Positions 17,323-27,039 of a DNA stretch of 59,823 nt are shown piece after piece. Below the pieces are notes generated by a model, which was not told where the DNA came from, searched no databases, and saw only the letters and a list, made by a program, of their open reading frames with translations. Each line of letters starts with the position of its first letter. The stretch's first letter is position 1. The DNA comes from Okeania sp. SIO2C9 (GTDB lineage Bacteria > Cyanobacteriota > Cyanobacteriia > Cyanobacteriales > Microcoleaceae), in contig NZ_JAAHGO010000016.1 in the NCBI RefSeq assembly GCF_010672455.1, positions 93,397-153,219 on the forward strand. The letters run 5' to 3'. Both the position numbers and the translations under genes were made by a program.

Positions 17323-17931
17323 ATGGCTTTCAGTGATTTTAAGACAATTTCGGATGTACAAAAAAAGTATAGAATTAAATATTCAGAAGAGAATTTAATA
17401 ATTAGTCAAGAATTATTGCCTTCAGACAGTTTGATCGAAGACTTTGAATTTAACAAAGAAAATATAGACTTGTTTGCTTCAGAAGCATCTCGCAGTGAAA
17501 TTATAATCTCGCCACTATTGCGTGAAGTTTATAAGAAATATTATCAGAAGTATTCATTTTGGATTCGCAAAAGTATTTCTTACGATGAAATTCTCTCTGG
17601 AACACCTGACTATATTTTTTCACGACGTTCTGAACTTGGTAAAACTGTATTAGAAAAGCCTATTGTTATTGTTGTTGAAGCCAATAAAAATGATTTTGAG
17701 TATGTTTGGGGGCAATGTCTGGCGGAGTTATTCGCGTCACAGAAAATAAATGATAATTTTTTAAAGGGAGTATATGGAATAGTGACAGATGGTAATTTGT
17801 GGCAGTTTGGAAAGCTTGTAGCAGACAATTTTATCAAAGATTCTGGGAATTTCACTATCGATAATTTGCCAAGAGTTTATGGTGCTTTGGAAAAGCTAGT
17901 TCAATTAGTAGAAGAGGATGATGAGAAATAG
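17323..17931 (+). CDS. PD-(D/E)XK nuclease-like protein, unknown role
   Basis: 202 residues. No named family recognised, but the core fits the PD-(D/E)XK fold: helix with SPLLREVYKKYYQKYSFWI, then GTPDYIFSRR (Asp), strand KPIVIVVEANKND (Glu-x-Asn-Lys in place of E-x-K), helix FEYVWGQCLAELFAS and strand GVYGIVTDGNLWQFGKL. This resembles N-terminal domains of type I restriction subunits and related cyanobacterial nuclease-fold proteins. Stands alone, without methylase or helicase, so a restriction role is not supported. The Asn in the E-x-N-K site could mean reduced or altered catalysis. Confidence 0.6.
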   Translation: MAFSDFKTISDVQKKYRIKYSEENLIISQELLPSDSLIEDFEFNKENIDLFASEASRSEIIISPLLREVYKKYYQKYSFWIRKSISYDEILSGTPDYIFSRRSELGKTVLEKPIVIVVEANKNDFEYVWGQCLAELFASQKINDNFLKGVYGIVTDGNLWQFGKLVADNFIKDSGNFTIDNLPRVYGALEKLVQLVEEDDEK

Positions 17932-18100
17932 GATAATTTGTAGGGGTTTGGTCCGCAAAACCCTAGAGTTCCCTGTTCCTTATTTTCTCTATTCACTCAA
18001 AATATTAATGGTTGTTAAAAAACCAGGTTTCTGCTGATTAACGAAAGCTCATATTCGAGAGTCAAAAACATCTATCAACCAAGGACTGATATTTTGATAA

Positions 18101-18829
18101 TTACCCAAATAAGGGTTTACCAAGACCAGAGCAAGCATCCCCAGTTAACTTAACTAATTTATCTTGTTTCCTATGTGGATTTTCTTCTTTTATAAGAGTA
18201 TTATATTCATCTTGAAAATTTTGATTCACTGTTTTAAAGTCTATAATATTCAAGAATTGAGACTTTTCATTATCACGTATACCATAAACAAAAAGACAAA
18301 CAGGTTCTTCATTTCTACTGGCCTGAATAAGTCGTGCAAGAAGCGTTTGAGAATTTCTTTTTGATATGGGTTTGGTAATATCAGGAATTGTGCCTTCGTA
18401 GTCTACATTTTTAAGAACACTAATATCTTTCTCTGGAGATACACCTTTATTTAGCATTCGATCCGTAGGTTGATGGTCTGTATAAATCATAGAAGTTTGT
18501 TCAGATTTTCCTTTTAATCTCTGAACAAAAAAAGCTCTGAGTCCATCTGTTCCATCTTGTTCAGCAAAATTATAAGATGTTTCTGACCATCCTGTGATTT
18601 TGACCAAAACCGACCCCGATTTATAATTGCTAATATCTATTGGAGGATGGATAATTGCTTGAAATTCTACAAAATCAACAACAAATCCTATGATAGAAAT
18701 CATAATACTAGCAATAGTAGCAACAACAAATACCGTACTATTTCTACGGAAAGATTCAATAAATCTGTGCAAGAAATTTTTTTGATTTGCTTGAGTGTTT
18801 TGATTGTTTGGATTTTGTGAAGTAGTCAT
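18101..18829 (-). CDS. Single-pass membrane protein, unknown function
   Basis: 242 residues from ATG at 18829 (MTTSQNPNNQ); another ATG three codons upstream is possible. An Asn/Gln-rich N-terminus is followed by one membrane helix (about 34-55, STVFVVATIASIMISIIGFVV), then a soluble domain of about 185 residues with SGSVLVKITGWSETSYNF and EPVCLFVYGIRDNEKSQF strands. A likely periplasmic or cytoplasmic domain tethered to the membrane. I do not recognise a family. Neighbours are unrelated and separated by repeats. Confidence 0.6.
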   Translation of the reverse strand: MTTSQNPNNQNTQANQKNFLHRFIESFRRNSTVFVVATIASIMISIIGFVVDFVEFQAIIHPPIDISNYKSGSVLVKITGWSETSYNFAEQDGTDGLRAFFVQRLKGKSEQTSMIYTDHQPTDRMLNKGVSPEKDISVLKNVDYEGTIPDITKPISKRNSQTLLARLIQASRNEEPVCLFVYGIRDNEKSQFLNIIDFKTVNQNFQDEYNTLIKEENPHRKQDKLVKLTGDACSGLGKPLFG

Positions 18830-18838
18830 CAGTTGCAC

Positions 18839-19099
18839 CTAAAGTTTAAATTTGGGCGTTAGTAAATCAAGAGGTAAAAATTTAAAGGTCATCCAAAGCG
18901 ATCGCCCTGAATACCCGACTAAGAATGTTACCCCTAGCAAAAAATCATCTCTTTAACCGCTAATACCAACAGCTGAGTGTTTGTTCAGGATAAAACAACT
19001 AAAAGGCAAGACGCTCATTCTACAAAACTATTCAGGAAAAACAACGTGCATACAGAGCAGTATAAATGCTCAAGGAAAGAGGAATTAATCCGGATAATG
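18839..19099. other. Intergenic, no supported gene
   Basis: Holds a GCGATCGC octamer at 18899-18906 and low-complexity sequence. A reading frame here encodes repeat-derived peptides and is not accepted. Confidence 0.5.
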
Positions 19100-19396
<297 letters not shown>

Positions 19397-19570
19397 AGCA
19401 TTATTCCAAAAATTTAAAATTCTTGGTAGGGGTTTGGTCTCCAAACTCTCTAGTAATATTGTTGGTAGTTTTACATAGTAATGGTATACAGGAATAAGAA
19501 ATACCAGGAACGGGAGCAAGATGCTCCCACTACTATTCCCTATTACCTCTTTTCTATATATTTATCAACC

Positions 19571-20332
19571 ATGCAAAAAAATCAACTCAAACAAAAACTC
19601 AAAAACGGCGAAGTCGTACTCGGTCCTTTTATGAATTGTGCTTACCCTGCATTCATAGAAATTTGTGGTCTAGCAGGATTTGATTTCGCAGTTATCGATC
19701 TCGAACACGGACCTCTAAATATTTTAGTTGCAGAAGACCTTTGTCGTGCTGCTGACTGTGTTGGTATTGCACCTATTGTTAGAGTCAGCAAAAATGATGC
19801 TGCACAAATTCAACGTGCTCTTGATATTGGTAGTGCGGGTGTACAAGTTCCACAAATAGAAACAATAACCGATGCAGAAATAGTAGTGCAAAGTGCTAAA
19901 TATAATCCCATTGGTTGCCGTGGTTTATCATTTGGAACTCGCGCTGGAGTTTACACTTCAGCAGGTAGTAATATTACCGATAAATTGAATGCAGAATCTT
20001 TAGTTGTTGTTCATGTGGAAGGTACAAAAGGAGTCGAAAATCTGAGAGAAATTGTTACAGTTCCTCATATTGATGTAATTTTTCTCGGTCCTTACGATTT
20101 ATCTCAATCTTTAGGTATTCCTGGTCAAGTTGATGATATTCGAGTAGTTGAATTAATGCAAAAAGCAGTAGAAATTATTCGGAGTTCTGGAAAAGCTGTT
20201 GGTACTTTTACTAATAATTCAGAGACTGCAAAAAAATGGATTGATTGTGGAGTGCAGTATATTGGATTAGGTATAGATGTGAGTATTTTCTTACAAGGTT
20301 GTCAAGCTTTGGTCAGAGCTGTAAAAGGTTAA
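19571..20332 (+). CDS. HpcH/HpaI family aldolase (class II, metal-dependent)
   Basis: 253 residues from ATG at 19571. An in-frame ATG at 19481 adds 30 residues through repeat-like sequence and is rejected. Family motifs: FDFAVIDLEHGPLN (catalytic His), IVRVSKNDAAQIQRALDIGSAG, RGLSFGTRAG, VHVEGTKGVENL (metal Glu), DVIFLGPYDLSQSLG (metal Asp). These enzymes cleave 4-hydroxy-2-oxo acids (hydroxy-keto-heptanedioate, 2-keto-3-deoxy sugar acids) to pyruvate and an aldehyde. Substrate unknown. Soluble, probably a hexamer. No pathway partner adjacent. Confidence 0.9.
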   Translation: MQKNQLKQKLKNGEVVLGPFMNCAYPAFIEICGLAGFDFAVIDLEHGPLNILVAEDLCRAADCVGIAPIVRVSKNDAAQIQRALDIGSAGVQVPQIETITDAEIVVQSAKYNPIGCRGLSFGTRAGVYTSAGSNITDKLNAESLVVVHVEGTKGVENLREIVTVPHIDVIFLGPYDLSQSLGIPGQVDDIRVVELMQKAVEIIRSSGKAVGTFTNNSETAKKWIDCGVQYIGLGIDVSIFLQGCQALVRAVKG

Positions 20333-20379
20333 TTTTTACTTGGGAAGGAAGAGGGAAGAAGGAAGAAGGAAGAGGGGTG

Positions 20380-20531
20380 GTGGTGCATAGTAATGGTAGA
20401 GAGAGTGTGGGGAGATGGGGAGATGGGGAGATGGGGAGATGGGGAGATGGGGGGATGGGGAGATGGGGAGATGGGGGGATGGGGAGTGTGGGAGAAATTA
20501 AAAAATATATATCTTCACCATTACCATGCAG
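20380..20531. mobile_element. Family RB element with GGGGAGAT octamers
   Basis: Left GGTGGTGGTGCATAGTAATG and right CCATTACCATGCAGGACTACC are imperfect inverted repeats. The interior is a run of the octamer GGGGAGAT. Related copies are at 28718-28880 and single ends at 42764 and 53418. Confidence 0.65.
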
Positions 20532-20649
20532 GACTACCGGAAGAGGGAAGAGGAAAAAAGTTAATCTAAGAATGTTATCAATAATTGGAGTGACTAAAAG
20601 ATTTTACAGGAAATGTCCCTTTGACTATATAGTATAAAAACGATTCATT

Positions 20650-20680
<31 letters not shown>

Positions 20681-20735
20681 ATAAATAGCCTAGCTATTTT
20701 TAGCCAACATTTATTCAATTAGTATTAGACTTGTT

Positions 20736-20903
20736 GGCGTTGGTAACTTGAGGTATGATGTTTTGTCCGGATAAGAGCGCAAACAAAAAAACTTTCTCCC
20801 TCTACTATTCTTTCTTCTTTTTTCTTTCCTCCTGACTCCTGAGTTCTGACTCCTGACTCCTAAATAATTAAGATTAATATCATACACGCCCTTCACCAAC
20901 GCC
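20736..20903. mobile_element. Family RD element, copy 1
   Basis: Bounded by GGCGTTGGTAACTTGAGG and CACCAACGCC. Contains TTTTTTCTTTCCTCCTGACT and CTGACTC heptamers. 168 bp. Copy 2 is at 29034-29204. Confidence 0.7.
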
Positions 20904-21028
20904 ACATTTTTTAACAAAAATTAATGCTTTGTATAATACTTAGCAACAGTTCTCAGAAATCTGAGCTATATTAAAAATATAGTTGTATAAAACTAAAATT
21001 TTGCTCTATAAAATAGGGATAAATATTT

Positions 21029-21694
21029 ATGCAAAAAGTTTTAGAGTCTATTCATTTAGATTACGCTTTTATGTTTACCTATAAAAAGGTAAATTCTATC
21101 AGTATGGAAGGCTTTGAAAAGTTTTTTTCTGACCTTCCAGTTGACCCTTACATGAAAGCAAAATATCGTTATAGAAGACTTTCTCGTTTTATTGTCTCTA
21201 GGGAAGAATTAATAAAACAACCTCATGGCTATCTTTTGCAAAGTAAAAATTATAATCCTCTAGCAGGAGACATTAAGAGAGAATTTGCCGAATTAGATGA
21301 CAGACTTATTGTCTTAGATAACTTTAAAAAAATGATTTTAGCTTTCTGCGATTCCTGCAAACTACATCCAGAAGCAGATATTGGAGTTCATCAAATAAGA
21401 ACTATTTGTTCGCCTAATAATTCAGGTAATCCAGCACCGGAAGGTATTCATAGAGATGGCACAGATTTTATTGGCATATTTGCAGTAGATCGACATAATA
21501 TTCAAGGAGGTGCAACCCATCTTTATGCTGCGAAAAAACAAAAACCTGTGTTTAGTAAAATTCTCAATCCCGGGGATTTATTATTGGTAAATGACCATGA
21601 ATTTTTCCACTTTACAACTCCGATTAAACCTGTAACTGAAGAAGCAGGATATCGGGATGTATTTGTTTTGACTTCTCCAAGTTTGATTCATTGA
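21029..21694 (+). CDS. 2OG-Fe(II) dioxygenase family protein (PF10014-like)
   Basis: 221 residues. The 2-oxoglutarate/iron dioxygenase fold is supported by the facial triad: His-x-Asp in EGIHRDGTDFIG (about residues 145-149) and distal His in VNDHEFFHFTTPI, plus Arg in GYRDVFVLTS for 2-oxoglutarate. The HRDG spacing and GGATHLY motif match the family that includes bacterial L-isoleucine 4-hydroxylase, which hydroxylates free amino acids. The substrate here is unknown. It is preceded by 335 bases of repeat-rich sequence and followed by A/T-rich DNA; no biosynthetic gene is adjacent. Confidence 0.8.
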   Translation: MQKVLESIHLDYAFMFTYKKVNSISMEGFEKFFSDLPVDPYMKAKYRYRRLSRFIVSREELIKQPHGYLLQSKNYNPLAGDIKREFAELDDRLIVLDNFKKMILAFCDSCKLHPEADIGVHQIRTICSPNNSGNPAPEGIHRDGTDFIGIFAVDRHNIQGGATHLYAAKKQKPVFSKILNPGDLLLVNDHEFFHFTTPIKPVTEEAGYRDVFVLTSPSLIH

Positions 21695-22665
21695 ATAAGA
21701 GAGAAATAAGGATTAAAAATAGAGATTTATTCTTTGGATAAGTTGTCTGTATATTTGTTGTGAAATAAGAGGAAATTAAACTTATTATATTGTCATAATT
21801 ACCTTTTCCCAATAGTATCAATATTCTTTTTATCCACCTTCATTCTAAGGGGATAGGAAATAATAAATCTCACTGTTTAATCCCCCATTAATTAAATTTA
21901 ATACCCCACCTTCACCTCCTATACATTAATTGGAATGAAAATTTACCGAAAAATTAATAATTCAATAATTCAATAATTCAATAATTCGCGCCTTGAAGCC
22001 TCCCCTTTCAAGGGAAAAAAAATAAATTTTTTCGGAGTTGGTCAATCCTCTTCCTTTTAGGGATAGGTAATTATCAATTATCCATTATCAATTATCCATT
22101 ATTGAAAGCACTTTTTAGGATAGTAAGGTACACTTTAATATTAATATTTACTCCCTGCTCCCTATTGCTCCAGAATTTTGTACCCGATCAACTCCGAAAC
22201 TGCTGTAACTCTAACTCAATAATTGCTAAAACTCCCGAATTCATCTTCTTGAAAAAGAGGATATTAATACCAAATTTATATAAAGTTGCGTAGGATAATA
22301 TTTTGATCGGAGTTGACTGTAGAGCGAAATAGACAATATCAGTGAATAAATTTCATAATTCTGTTCAGCCTAACATATAATTGGTATAAACTAAACATTA
22401 TTTTGATATAACAATCAGAAATTATTTCTAACAAATCTAAGGATATATAAAAACTCTGAAACTTTTACCCCTATTCACTGTTCCCTCACAGGAGTCGGCA
22501 TTCCCATGGCGAGGAGACCTCGCTCCCGTCCGACCGCTTGCGTCTGTCGCACCCCGCGGGGTCGCACCGCTGTTCCCTAAATTAAAAGATATTTTTACCT
22601 ACAACTAAAATAGGATTGCTGTATAATTTTTAAAGATGTAAATTTTCTTATGAAATCAAATAAAA
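21695..22665. repeat. Long spacer with RL-type element and AATAATTC octamers
   Basis: AATTTACCGAAAAATTAATA, then AATAATTC octamers (21958-21985), CCTCCCCTTTCAAGGG, AATCCTCTTCCTTTTAGG and a TCAATTATCCATTA run form an RL-type element at about 21940-22105. GGCGAGGAGACCTCGCTCCCG lies at 22508-22528. No supported gene; a 63-codon frame at 22102 appears repeat-derived. Confidence 0.55.
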
Positions 22666-23448
22666 ATGGAACGATACATACAAATATTAAAATTATTTTG
22701 GGGGACTGCGATCGCTGCTGAATTAGAATACCGCTTCAATTTTTTTATAGCAGCAATCAGCAGTTTAGGGAATTTATTAGGTAGCTTATTTGGGTTATTT
22801 TTATTTTATAGAACAGGCTATAAATTTGATGCTTGGAATTGGGAAGAAGCTTTAATTGTCTTAGCAATTTTTACTATTTTACAGGGTATATCTGCTATTT
22901 TTTTGACTCCAAATCTGAATCGCATTGTCACACACGTACAAGAAGGTACTCTAGATTTTGTACTACTAAAACCTATCAGTAGTCAATTTTGGCTTTCTAC
23001 TCGTACAGTTTCTCCTTGGGGAATACCAGATGTAATTTTTGGTATTCTGTTATTGGAATATGCTGGTAGTAAATTAGGCTTAGGAATAGATAATTATTTG
23101 TTTAGTTTAGTACCCCTAGTCTGTGGGATAATTACTCTTTATAGTCTGTGGTTTATTTTGGGTTCAACAAGTATTTGGTTCGTAAAAATTTACAATGTGA
23201 CAGAGGTCCTGAAAGGCTTATTAGAAGCAGGAAGATACCCAATGGGAGCCTATCCCAATGCTTATCGTTTCTTTTTTACTTTTCTAGTACCAGTTGCATT
23301 TTTAACAACAATTCCAACTCAAGCAATCTTAGGTAGAATTGGAGGAACTTGGATAATAGTTTCTTTTATTTTGGCAAGTGGGTTATTATTTGCTTCTATT
23401 GGATTTTGGCGGCTGGCTTTGCGCTACTATACCAGTGCTTCTAGTTAA
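22666..23448 (+). CDS. ABC-2 type transporter permease (PF06182-like)
   Basis: 260 residues with six predicted membrane helices (about 28-48, 58-76, 108-145 region, 148-170, 200-220, 230-250). N-terminal ERYIQILKLFWGTAIAAELEYRFNFF and the loop HVQEGTLDFVLLKPISSQFWLSTRT match the ABC-2 family permease group usually encoded in pairs with an ATPase. No ATPase or second permease is adjacent, so partners must be elsewhere. Substrate unknown. In cyanobacteria this is a conserved orphan permease. Confidence 0.85.
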   Translation: MERYIQILKLFWGTAIAAELEYRFNFFIAAISSLGNLLGSLFGLFLFYRTGYKFDAWNWEEALIVLAIFTILQGISAIFLTPNLNRIVTHVQEGTLDFVLLKPISSQFWLSTRTVSPWGIPDVIFGILLLEYAGSKLGLGIDNYLFSLVPLVCGIITLYSLWFILGSTSIWFVKIYNVTEVLKGLLEAGRYPMGAYPNAYRFFFTFLVPVAFLTTIPTQAILGRIGGTWIIVSFILASGLLFASIGFWRLALRYYTSASS

Positions 23449-23557
23449 TAAGTAGGTGGGCAAAATTATTTGGATATTTATACTGAGATATATTTTCTGC
23501 CCCCTATTCTTTACTTCTAAATGTTAAATTAATGTTGCAGAGGTACTTAATTTAGCT

Positions 23558-24292
23558 ATGGAACCAAATCAACTTTTAAGTGAACTTGAGGAAAGTTTAG
23601 AATCTGAAGAGTTACTACAAGAAATAGAACAACAGCAACAGCAGGAAGAACAACTTTCTGAAGAAACAAAATTTTCACAGAAACGTCTAATAATTTTATT
23701 GTTATCTATTCTCATGATAGAAGTAGGCATCGTCGTCTATGCTCTACAAGCAAGTCAAAAAATAGTAATTATTTCTCCTGAAGAACAAGCTCTTTTAGAA
23801 CAACAAAAAGCTGAAAAAGATTTAAAAGATGCTAAAAAACTAAATGTTCAAGGTAAGAATATGGTTAAATATCCACCACTTCCTCTAGCGACTTGGGAAG
23901 AAGCAGAAGCAAAGTTACTCGAAGCAATTAAATTATTAGAAGAAATTCCTGATGATACTACTGTTGAAAAAGAGGCGAGTAAACAGCTTCAAACTTACCG
24001 CCAAGATTATAATAATCTCCGAGAACAACTTATTGTAGAAAAAACAGCAACTTCTAAGTTAGTTACAGCTAAAAAGTTAGCCACAGAAGCAAGTGTAATT
24101 GTGCAAAACCCACCTCATCCACCGGAGGTATGGCAAGAAGCTCAAGCTCAATGGCAAGAAGCTATAGATTTACTGCAAGAAATACCTCAAGATACTTTTG
24201 TTGCTGCTGAAGCAGTAGAAAGATTAGATGTCTACCGTATTAACTATAGAGCAGTTAGTAGTAGATTAGCAAGGGAAAAAGAGTCAAACTAA
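23558..24292 (+). CDS. Membrane-anchored coiled-coil repeat protein, unknown function
   Basis: 244 residues. A Glu/Gln-rich N-terminus (ELEESLESEELLQEIEQ) precedes one membrane helix (about 45-64, KRLIILLLSILMIEVGIVVYAL). After it a helical segment is followed by two related units, each with PPLPLATWEEAEAKLLEAIK or PPHPPEVWQEAQAQWQEAID and then LLEEIPDDT or LLQEIPQDT. These look like degenerate TPR-like or helical-hairpin repeats, about 75 residues apart. No family name. It follows the ABC-2 permease by about 110 bases in the same direction, so possibly co-transcribed. Confidence 0.7.
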   Translation: MEPNQLLSELEESLESEELLQEIEQQQQQEEQLSEETKFSQKRLIILLLSILMIEVGIVVYALQASQKIVIISPEEQALLEQQKAEKDLKDAKKLNVQGKNMVKYPPLPLATWEEAEAKLLEAIKLLEEIPDDTTVEKEASKQLQTYRQDYNNLREQLIVEKTATSKLVTAKKLATEASVIVQNPPHPPEVWQEAQAQWQEAIDLLQEIPQDTFVAAEAVERLDVYRINYRAVSSRLAREKESN

Positions 24293-24357
24293 TTTGGACT
24301 GAATAATTAGTAGTCGGATAGGGTCGCCGTTGCATTGGCGACGTATAGTCAGGAGTT

Positions 24358-24770
24358 ATATCAAATCCGGTAGCATCGGTGTAATTAGATGGTGAGATGG
24401 GGAGATGGGGAGATGGGGAGTTAGAGAGATAGGGAGATAGGGAGATGGGGAGATAGGGAGATGGGGAGTGAGAGAAATATAGCAATGAGCTCTGGTATAT
24501 TTACAAATTGCAGGAAAGGCCAAATAGCTGAAAGTCTTATATTATCGGCAATTTATTCCCCCTGTTGCCTGTTGCCTGTTGCCTGTTGCCTGCGCACAGC
24601 GCTATATTTGGTAATGGTTGAAGATGGAAGATTTTTTTATACCGATTTACTGAAAAAAACAACTAAAAAGTCGCCCGCTTATGGGCGAGACTTCAGACCC
24701 AATTTTTCGGTGAAGCAAAAATACGAACCCTTTAGGGGATTATATAGGTATTATATCAAATCTGTTTGAT
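24358..24770. mobile_element. Family RA element interrupted by family RG insertion
   Basis: Left ATATCAAATCCGGTAGCATC and right region TATATCAAATC enclose GGGGAGAT octamers. At 24477-24479/24604-24606 an ATA duplication brackets an inserted RG element (24480-24603). Deleting it restores GAGAAATATTTGGTAATGG, identical to uninterrupted RA copies at 36330. Confidence 0.85.
24480..24603 (+). mobile_element. Family RG element, copy 2, nested
   Basis: 124 bp, left TAGCAATGAGCTCTGG, right GCGCACAGCGCT, TTGCCTG heptamers at 24562-24591. It has the best-defined ends of the family because the host element is known. Confidence 0.85.
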
Positions 24771-24879
24771 TGGACATAAAAAAAATCTCGAATCGTCATA
24801 ACTGCTAAATCTTTGTGATTCTCTCTCCTCCTCACTTCTAAAGACTTAACTAATCTATAAATGTTTAACCTGATTTGAT

Positions 24880-25190
24880 ATTAAACCTCTGCATAAATTA
24901 AAATTCAACAATCTTTTTACAAGGATTTAAGTGAATTATCGGAGATGTCTATAGTGAAGCAAAAATACGAACCCTTGAGGAGATTACATAGTATTAAACC
25001 TCTGCATAAATTAAAATCTAACAATCTTTTTACAAGGATTTAAGTGAATTATCGGAGATGTCTATAGTGAAGCAAAAATACGAACCCTTGAGGAGATTAC
25101 ATAGTATTAAACCTCTGCATAAATTAAAATCTAACAATCTTTTTACAAGAATTTAAGTGAATTATCGGAGATATCTATTCTATGAATTTC
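24880..25190. repeat. 113-bp tandem repeat upstream of mscS-like gene
   Basis: ATTAAACCTCTGCATAAATT starts at 24880, 24993 and 25106: period 113 bp, about 2.7 units. Each unit includes CGGAGATGTCTA, the RH element terminus, so the array probably grew from an RH end. It ends about 150 bases before the channel gene and may affect its promoter. Confidence 0.8.
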
Positions 25191-25341
25191 GCAATATTTG
25201 ATTCCATTGTTGTAACGGATAAAAATTGCTATAATTGACTTGAATAAAATAATTTAGAAAAATTATTGTTTTAGGTACATTAGAGTTCAATTTTTTTGGA
25301 TCTAAAAAAACAACTAAATAACTAACTAGGAATTGTGCAAA

Positions 25342-27039
25342 ATGTTGGCAGTACAAAATTTTTTGCTAATAGTAGCAGAAATAGGTTTGTTACTCGTGAT
25401 TTTCGGTGTAATTAATTGGTTAGCTGGAGAAATTTTAAAACAACTAACCAAAGCTGTTTCAAGTAAGAAAATTAGAATTACAATTCAAAATATCGAAAAG
25501 AATATCCAGACTGTATTAACCCTGAGTGCTGGATTACTCGGTATACTGATATTAGGATTTAATAGTTGGTTAATATATCAAGGAGAAAATCTACTAGAAT
25601 ACACCAAATCATTTATTAATAGTATTCCCAAAGAATTCTGGGAAAATCTAGGTATGGGAGTAGGCAGAAGTTTGTTTTTGTTACTCTTGGTAGCTATTAC
25701 CCAACCTTACATCCAACGTTTAATAGATAACCTGTCCGACCGCACCAAAAAATTTCAATATATTACAGCTAACGATGAAAGTATAGAATCTTTCTTTAAC
25801 TTTCTTAGTCTCAACCTAATTAACATTATTTGGCTGTTGAGTCTAACCTTATGTACTCAATTTATCCAACTACCAGAAGTAATTCCGCAATATATGTATA
25901 TTGCTCTGAGGATATATATCATTATTGCAGTAGGCATACTTCTGGTCAAAGCCAACATCATAATTATCGACACACTAGATGCTCTGAGCGAAAAATACTC
26001 CAGTCCTAACAAACTGCTGCGCTTATATGATAGCCTCCGCCATCTCATCCCCTTGTCAAAACGATGTCTTGAGTATGTAATTTACTTGTCTATGGCAAGT
26101 TTGGTGTTTCAGCAACTAGAATTTATTGCCTATCTAGCAACTATTGGACCTAAAGTTATTCAGATCGTCGGCATATTTTATACTAGCCGTGTGATTGAAG
26201 AAATAGGCAAACTTTTGGCCAGAAAATTTCTACTTGGTGACGACAAAGAATTAGATGAAATTGACAGAAAGAGACGAGAGACTCTCTTACCATTATTCGA
26301 GAGTACCCTCAAATATCTAACCTACGTTGGTGCAATTATTGCTATTCTCAATGTCCTCAACATTGACTCTACTCCTGTACTTGCAAGTGCTGGTATTCTT
26401 GGTCTTGGTATTAGCATGGGAGCACAGAGTATTGTTGAAGATTTAGTAGCTGGGTTGTTTAATTTATTTGAAGGCTACTACTTAGTAGGTGATTTTGTGG
26501 AAATTGATGATATAAAAGGTTATGTGACAGCGATCGAACTTAAAACTACCCGTATTCGTTTTGAGGATAAAGACTATATTATTCGCAATGGCGAAATTGG
26601 TAGTATTGTTAACCATTCCAGATATAGTGAGGCAGTCGTAACAGTTAATGTTGCTTATAATGCTAATCTCGAACACGTTTACAAAGTTATAGAAGCAGTG
26701 GGGGAAAAATTAAAGCAAGATAATGAGGATGTTTTAGAAGCGACTGAGGTAAACGGGGTTGAAAAGTTTGATAGATATCAGTTAGTAATTCAGACGACCA
26801 CACAAGTTAAACCGGGCACAAACGAAGATATAGAAATGTATTTGCGTAAAATGATTGTAGATGCTTTTGAAGAAGCAGGGATTGAAATTCCCCATCGTGG
26901 CGATCGCAAAAGTAAGAAGAGTCTAGAAGATCAAGACCTGGAGGATAAAGAGGAAGAGGAGGAAGAGGATGAAGAGGATGAAGAGGATGAAGAGGAGAAA
27001 GAAGATCAAGAGGATGAAGAGGATGAAGAAGATGAATAA
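25342..27039 (+). CDS. MscS-family mechanosensitive channel with acidic tail
   Basis: 565 residues from ATG at 25342, preceded by AGGA. A TTG three codons upstream is possible. About seven membrane helices, then the conserved MscS pore and beta domain: ASAGILGLGISMGAQSIVEDLV, FNLFEGYYLVGDFVEI, TTRIRFEDKDYIIRNGEIG, and IVNHSR. C-terminal alpha/beta domain, then about 35 nearly all acidic residues (EEEEEDEEDEEDEEEK type), encoded by GAGGATGAA repeats. The family releases solutes on hypo-osmotic stress. The acidic tail is unusual and could bind cations or a partner. Confidence 0.9.
   Translation: MLAVQNFLLIVAEIGLLLVIFGVINWLAGEILKQLTKAVSSKKIRITIQNIEKNIQTVLTLSAGLLGILILGFNSWLIYQGENLLEYTKSFINSIPKEFWENLGMGVGRSLFLLLLVAITQPYIQRLIDNLSDRTKKFQYITANDESIESFFNFLSLNLINIIWLLSLTLCTQFIQLPEVIPQYMYIALRIYIIIAVGILLVKANIIIIDTLDALSEKYSSPNKLLRLYDSLRHLIPLSKRCLEYVIYLSMASLVFQQLEFIAYLATIGPKVIQIVGIFYTSRVIEEIGKLLARKFLLGDDKELDEIDRKRRETLLPLFESTLKYLTYVGAIIAILNVLNIDSTPVLASAGILGLGISMGAQSIVEDLVAGLFNLFEGYYLVGDFVEIDDIKGYVTAIELKTTRIRFEDKDYIIRNGEIGSIVNHSRYSEAVVTVNVAYNANLEHVYKVIEAVGEKLKQDNEDVLEATEVNGVEKFDRYQLVIQTTTQVKPGTNEDIEMYLRKMIVDAFEEAGIEIPHRGDRKSKKSLEDQDLEDKEEEEEEDEEDEEDEEEKEDQEDEEDEEDE

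Noticed and set aside
20245-20637. 130-codon frame
   Set aside because: Overlaps the aldolase 3' end in another frame and runs through GGGGAGAT octamers (GRWGDGEM repeats).
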